From assembly GCA_047833645.1 (NCBI GenBank), contig CP181259.1, forward strand, positions 2,046,001-2,110,000: a stretch of 64,000 nt of DNA, read 5' to 3'. A program made the position numbers and the translations under genes. The notes under the pieces are model-generated. The model had not been told where the DNA came from, did not search any database, and saw only the letters and a program-made list of their open reading frames with translations. The first letter of the stretch is position 1, and every line of letters begins with the position of its first letter. Below, piece by piece: positions 60,562-64,000 of this stretch. This DNA comes from Pseudolactococcus sp041800635. Lineage in GTDB: Bacteria; Bacillota; Bacilli; Lactobacillales; Streptococcaceae.

Positions 60562-62040
60562 TTGATAGAAATAAAACAATTGAGCTTTGGCTACGATGAC
60601 AAGATGATTTTTGAAGATGTCTCTGTCACGTTTGATGCCAGCTGGAAACTAGCCCTGGTCGGGCGAAATGGGCGTGGCAAGACGACGCTGATGAAACTTC
60701 TCCTGGGTGATCTCCCCCACGCTGGACGGATTCGTTCGGACGTGAAGTTTGTCTATTTCCCACAAACCATCACAGACAAAACGCAGCTGACCAAATTTGT
60801 CTTGGATGACTTATACGATGCAGAAGATTGGCAGATTCAAAGAGAGCTGAACTTGCTAGGGCTACCCGAAGATATCCTATGGCGACCTTTCGATACCCTA
60901 TCTGGTGGCGAACAAACCAAGGTTTTACTCGCGGGACTTTTCCTAGATGAGGGAAATTTCCCCTTGATTGATGAGCCGACCAATCATTTAGATGCCGCCA
61001 GTCGCGCTAAAATCGCTAACTATTTAAAACGAAGCAAATCCGGCTACATCGTCGTCAGCCATGATCGCCAGTTTTTGGATGACGTCTCCGATCACTTACT
61101 TGCCATCGAGCGCAATGGTCTGGAACTCCTAGCAGCAAATTTCTCGACTTATGAACAGCAGAAGAAACAGCGCGATGACTTTGAGTGGGCGCAAAATGAT
61201 AAACGCAAGTCAGAAATTGGTCGCCTGAAACAAACGGCGCGTGACAAGGCGGACTGGTCACGAAGCCGAGAGAAGGATAAATACGGTGATCCTCGTAAAA
61301 AAGGCAGTGGCGCGATCGGTGACACAGGCTTTATCGGGGCTAGAAGTGCCCGTCAGATGAAAAAAGCCAAAGTCCTAGAGCATCGGATGCAATCAGAGAT
61401 TTCTGAAAAAGAAAAATTACTGAAAAATATCGAGAAAGTAGACGCCTTGTCCATGATTTATGCTCCCAGTCACCATCGAGTTTTACTGACTGAAAAAGCG
61501 TTAACCGTGGCGTTTGAGGGACAGGCCTTGTTTACACCTATTGATTTACAACAAAACGCAGGGCAAATCACTGCTATCACAGGCCCCAATGGTGTTGGTA
61601 AATCACAACTCCTAGAAAAATTGGTCAGCCTAGCTGAAAGCAAAGGGCTTAAAATCTCTCGCGTCCGTCAAATTTATGACGATAACCGTGGGGATTTGGC
61701 AACATTTGCGGCTGATCATCACTTAGATTATAGTCTCTTTCTCAATAACCTGAGAAAACTAGGTATGGCACGCATAGTCTTCCATCAAAACATAGAAGCT
61801 ATGTCCATGGGCCAACAAAAAAAGGTCGAATTGGCTAAATCTTTGTCTCAATCCGCTGAACTTTTCATCTGGGATGAACCCCTGAATTATTTAGATGTCT
61901 TCAACCAGGAACAGATTGAGGACTTGTTAAAAACAGTAAAACCTGCGCTATTGGTCGTTGAGCATGATGTCACCTTTGTCAAAAATGTCGCTGACCAGAT
62001 TATTGCTCTTACGCCTTTCAAGAATGATGTAAGTCAGTGA
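60562..62040 (+). CDS. ABC-F ribosomal protection protein, Lsa-like
   Basis: 492 aa with two ABC domains and no membrane segment. First Walker A GRNGRGKTT, signature LSGGEQTKV, Walker B FPLIDEPTNHLD; an inter-domain linker (about residues 180-300, rich in Lys/Arg/Glu) that in ABC-F proteins reaches into the ribosome; second Walker A GPNGVGKS, signature MSMGQQKKVEL, Walker B FIWDEPLNYLD. Layout and length match Lsa-type proteins giving lincosamide, pleuromutilin and streptogramin A resistance. The start is TTG 60562, 7 nt after GGAGGTG; the ATG at 60547 is itself part of that site. Resistance is inference. Confidence 0.83.
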   Translation: MIEIKQLSFGYDDKMIFEDVSVTFDASWKLALVGRNGRGKTTLMKLLLGDLPHAGRIRSDVKFVYFPQTITDKTQLTKFVLDDLYDAEDWQIQRELNLLGLPEDILWRPFDTLSGGEQTKVLLAGLFLDEGNFPLIDEPTNHLDAASRAKIANYLKRSKSGYIVVSHDRQFLDDVSDHLLAIERNGLELLAANFSTYEQQKKQRDDFEWAQNDKRKSEIGRLKQTARDKADWSRSREKDKYGDPRKKGSGAIGDTGFIGARSARQMKKAKVLEHRMQSEISEKEKLLKNIEKVDALSMIYAPSHHRVLLTEKALTVAFEGQALFTPIDLQQNAGQITAITGPNGVGKSQLLEKLVSLAESKGLKISRVRQIYDDNRGDLATFAADHHLDYSLFLNNLRKLGMARIVFHQNIEAMSMGQQKKVELAKSLSQSAELFIWDEPLNYLDVFNQEQIEDLLKTVKPALLVVEHDVTFVKNVADQIIALTPFKNDVSQ

Positions 62041-62058
62041 ATAAAATCTCAAAATATA

Positions 62059-62067
62059 TGTTAAAAT
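62059..62067 (+). promoter_or_regulatory. Extended -10 of the EamA gene, implies leaderless mRNA
   Basis: TG-T-TAAAAT ends 6 nt before ATG 62074; no Shine-Dalgarno sequence. Confidence 0.55.
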
Positions 62068-62073
62068 AAAAGA

Positions 62074-62979
62074 ATGAAAAATAGCAACTCTCACATTTTT
62101 AAAGGCACAATTTATGCCATTTTAGCAGGTGTTCTATGGGCATTTTCAGGGGTCTTTGGTCAAATCTTTTTTGAACAGTATGGTGGGAATGCGCTATGGA
62201 TAACAACTTTTCGCTTAACAGTCGCAGGCATTATTTTGCTAACGATTTCATTGATACAAAAGCCGTCCGAGTTTTTTTCAATTTGGCAAGATAAGAAAAA
62301 TTACGCCCCTCTATTTGGTTATGCCATCTTTGGCGTCCTCATGGTTCAGCTGACCTTCTATGCCTGTATTCAGGTAGCAGGTGCAGCGACGGCAACGGTG
62401 CTTCAGTTTACATCGCCGATCTTCTTGCTGGCCTACTTAGCCATTTTTCGACGTCAGAAACCCAACCTCAAATCATTGATGCTAGTCTTGATTGCCATGA
62501 CAGGGATCTTTTTCCTGACAACCCACGGTAACATTTCAACCATGGCTTTATCACCACTCGCCTTGCTCCTTGGCGGATTATCAGCAATTGCGGTGGTGTC
62601 TTATTCCTTGATTCCCAAGCGCCTCTTGCAGACCTATGATGTCATGAATGTGACCGGTTGGGGGATGATGATCGCAGGCTTTGTCATGAACTGTGTCCAT
62701 CCCGTCTGGTATCTCGACTTCACGCTGACGCCTGAAAGTTTCCTGCTGGCTCTTGGTGTCGCAGTCGTTGGGACAGCTATCGCCTTCATGTTTAACATGA
62801 GTGCCATCAAGTACGTCTCGGCCATCGTCGCAGAAGTCTGTGCGGCCATGGAGCCGATTTTAGCAGCAGTCTTTAGTATCTTTTTATTCGATATGCCATT
62901 TGACGCGGTGGTTGGCATCTCGATGTTGGTGACCTTGGTCAGCGTTATCTTACTGTCATTAGAAGAAGGAAAATCATGA
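62074..62979 (+). CDS. EamA/DMT-family transporter
   Basis: 301 aa with ten predicted membrane helices in two EamA repeats (first GTIYAILAGVLWAFSGVFGQ, second LLLGGLSAIAVVSYSLIP), each ending in a conserved region such as CIQVAGAATATVLQFTSPIF and SAIKYVSAIVAEVCAAMEP. Drug/metabolite exporter family; substrate unknown. Overlaps the next gene by 4 bp (ATGA). Confidence 0.9.
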   Translation: MKNSNSHIFKGTIYAILAGVLWAFSGVFGQIFFEQYGGNALWITTFRLTVAGIILLTISLIQKPSEFFSIWQDKKNYAPLFGYAIFGVLMVQLTFYACIQVAGAATATVLQFTSPIFLLAYLAIFRRQKPNLKSLMLVLIAMTGIFFLTTHGNISTMALSPLALLLGGLSAIAVVSYSLIPKRLLQTYDVMNVTGWGMMIAGFVMNCVHPVWYLDFTLTPESFLLALGVAVVGTAIAFMFNMSAIKYVSAIVAEVCAAMEPILAAVFSIFLFDMPFDAVVGISMLVTLVSVILLSLEEGKS

Positions 62980-63575
62980 GTTATACAGCTTACATTTGGG
63001 ATTTAGGCGGCACCTTACTTGATAATTACCAAACCTCAGCGACAGCTTTCCAGGAAGTCTTACTAGAAGACTTTGGGGTCAATGTCGCTTATGACGCAGT
63101 CTACGATGCCCTTCGGGTATCGACAGAGTTTGCAGTCTCTCAATTTGCAGCTGGTCTGCTGGATTTTACAGCACTCTACAAAAAAAGAGAGGCTCAAACC
63201 CTGACCACGCCGGTTTTATTTCCTGACGCTGAGCGTGTGCTTGCGACCATTGTCCAAAGTGGCCATCGGAATTTTATGATTTCACATCGCAATGATCAGG
63301 TCTTAGAAATTCTTGAGACGGCTGGTATCGCGGCATATTTCACTGAAGTCGTGACGTCTAGTAATGGTTTTGCTAGAAAGCCGAGCCCGGATTCGATTCA
63401 TTATTTACTAGACAAATACGCCCCAGCGCAACCTGTTATGATCGGGGATCGTGATATTGATATTCTAGCTGGTCAAAATGCGGGGATTGAGACGATTTAT
63501 TTTGCACCAGAAAATCAGGAAACGGTTCAAGCCACCCATCATGTCACGCAATTACTTGATATTTTAGACTTATAA
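62976..63575 (+). CDS. HAD-superfamily hydrolase, subfamily IA
   Basis: 199 aa. Motif I reads WDLGGTLLD (about residues 9-17), so the second Asp of the usual DxDGT is replaced by Gly; motif II MISHRND, motif III RKPSPDSI, motif IV MIGDRDIDILAGQNAG are intact. The second Asp normally acts as general acid/base, so activity may be altered, though I recall the same variant in a streptococcal group of these proteins. Translationally coupled to the EamA exporter. Confidence 0.86.
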   Translation: MSYTAYIWDLGGTLLDNYQTSATAFQEVLLEDFGVNVAYDAVYDALRVSTEFAVSQFAAGLLDFTALYKKREAQTLTTPVLFPDAERVLATIVQSGHRNFMISHRNDQVLEILETAGIAAYFTEVVTSSNGFARKPSPDSIHYLLDKYAPAQPVMIGDRDIDILAGQNAGIETIYFAPENQETVQATHHVTQLLDILDL

Positions 63576-63581
63576 TAGACG

Positions 63582-63617
63582 AAGCATCTTGTGCCAACCG
63601 CGCAGGATGCTTTTATT
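63582..63617 (+). terminator. Terminator of the EamA-HAD operon
   Basis: AAGCATC/GATGCTT stem extended by TG/CA pairs, loop of about 10 nt, then TTTATT. Confidence 0.82.
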
Positions 63618-63663
63618 CTTGACAAGCCTGGCGCAATTGGTTACATTGGAGATAAAGATAAAA

Positions 63664-64000
63664 GGCTCTTTGTCAACTGTAGTGGGTAGATGAAAAGCTA
63701 ACACCTAGAGAGGACGAACTTCGTCCTCTCTTTCTTTATGTTCAATGCAATCAAAATCCGTTTTTTAAAGTTTTCAAAGTTCCTGAAACCAAAGGCATTT
63801 CTCTTAATGACTTTGATGAGATTATTGGTAGCTTCCAGTTTGGCGTTTGAATAAGGCAATTCCATGGCGTTTAAAACCTTGTCTTTATCCTTTAAAAATG
63901 TCTTCAATACCGTCTGGAAAATAGGATTAACGATGGCTATTTCCTGTTCGATGAGGTCAAAGAAATGGTCTGAGTTCTTCTCTTGGAAATGAAATAAGAG
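63664..64000 (-). mobile_element. ISL3-family insertion sequence, copy 3 (cut by window end)
   Basis: Same left end (GGCTCTTTGTCAACTGTAGT) and same sequence as copies 1 and 2 as far as the window goes. The preceding bases are AGATAAAA, A/T-rich but not a terminator U-tract. Confidence 0.93.
63698..64000 (-). CDS. ISL3-family transposase, copy 3, C-terminal part
   Basis: Contains the C-terminal residues of the 430-aa transposase, including NAKLEATNN with the catalytic Glu, and the shared C-terminal end FVLSRC. The rest lies beyond the window. Confidence 0.93.
   Translation of the reverse strand, partial: LLFHFQEKNSDHFFDLIEQEIAIVNPIFQTVLKTFLKDKDKVLNAMELPYSNAKLEATNNLIKVIKRNAFGFRNFENFKKRILIALNIKKERTKFVLSRC

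Overview
The window reads as chromosomal DNA of a low-GC Gram-positive coccus of the Streptococcaceae, most likely a Lactococcus of the piscium/raffinolactis/chungangensis branch. Evidence is the 16S sequence, the competence sigma factor ComX, a CtsR box in front of clpE, the rnc-smc-HAD-ftsY order, a lactococcal/streptococcal RodA and several sortase/ISL3/IS5-type elements. The species call is an inference from family knowledge; no database search was possible.

Layout. 1-2029: 3' end of ligA translationally coupled to a diacylglycerol kinase gene. 2080-2749: tRNA-Ser(GGA), a terminator and comX on the minus strand. 2927-10330: a complete rRNA operon (two strong promoters, 16S, tRNA-Ala, 23S, 5S) followed by a 16-gene tRNA cluster whose spacers are full of strong RNA hairpins, including two that begin with an exact copy of the 5' half of a neighbouring tRNA. 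10391-13371: dnaG-rpoD. 13405-18753: two identical 1414-bp ISL3-family elements on either side of clpE. 18815-26299: def, uvrB, two tandem amino-acid binding lipoproteins, serC-serA-arsC-like. 26433-27924: 61-bp tandem repeats and an IS5-family element. 27968-31486: exoA, a 51-aa membrane peptide, and an LPXTG adhesin gene broken by two in-frame amber codons. 31602-45977: metG, DUF1622, GNAT, HD hydrolase, rnc-smc-HAD-ftsY, prs behind a structured leader, a PucR-type regulator, leuS. 46103-48930: a decayed accessory locus with 23-bp iterons, a frameshifted DUF6056 membrane protein, a second IS5 copy and a DUF6273-like gene fragment. 48996-63575: Fe-S protein, recQ, lactate oxidase, a long NDH-2, thiN, copRZA, rodA, a PTS IIB, an Lsa-type ABC-F gene with a long leader, an EamA exporter and a HAD phosphatase. 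63664-64000: start of a third ISL3 copy.

How the genes work together. Most of the window is housekeeping: replication and repair (ligA, dnaG, uvrB, exoA, recQ, smc), transcription (rpoD, comX), translation (rrn, tRNAs, metG, leuS, def, rnc), secretion (ftsY) and envelope (rodA, dgkB). serC and serA are two steps of serine synthesis; prs supplies PRPP. Lactate oxidase and type II NADH dehydrogenase are divergent neighbours and point to aerobic re-oxidation. copRZA is a self-regulated copper export operon. clpE is under CtsR heat-shock control.

The points I find most unusual are (i) tRNA-mimic three-way-junction RNA elements inside the tRNA operon, (ii) at least seven genes whose extended -10 box sits only 6-8 nt before the start codon, implying leaderless mRNAs, (iii) a leader of prs with mutually exclusive helices, and (iv) the repeated insertion of IS elements at transcription terminators.
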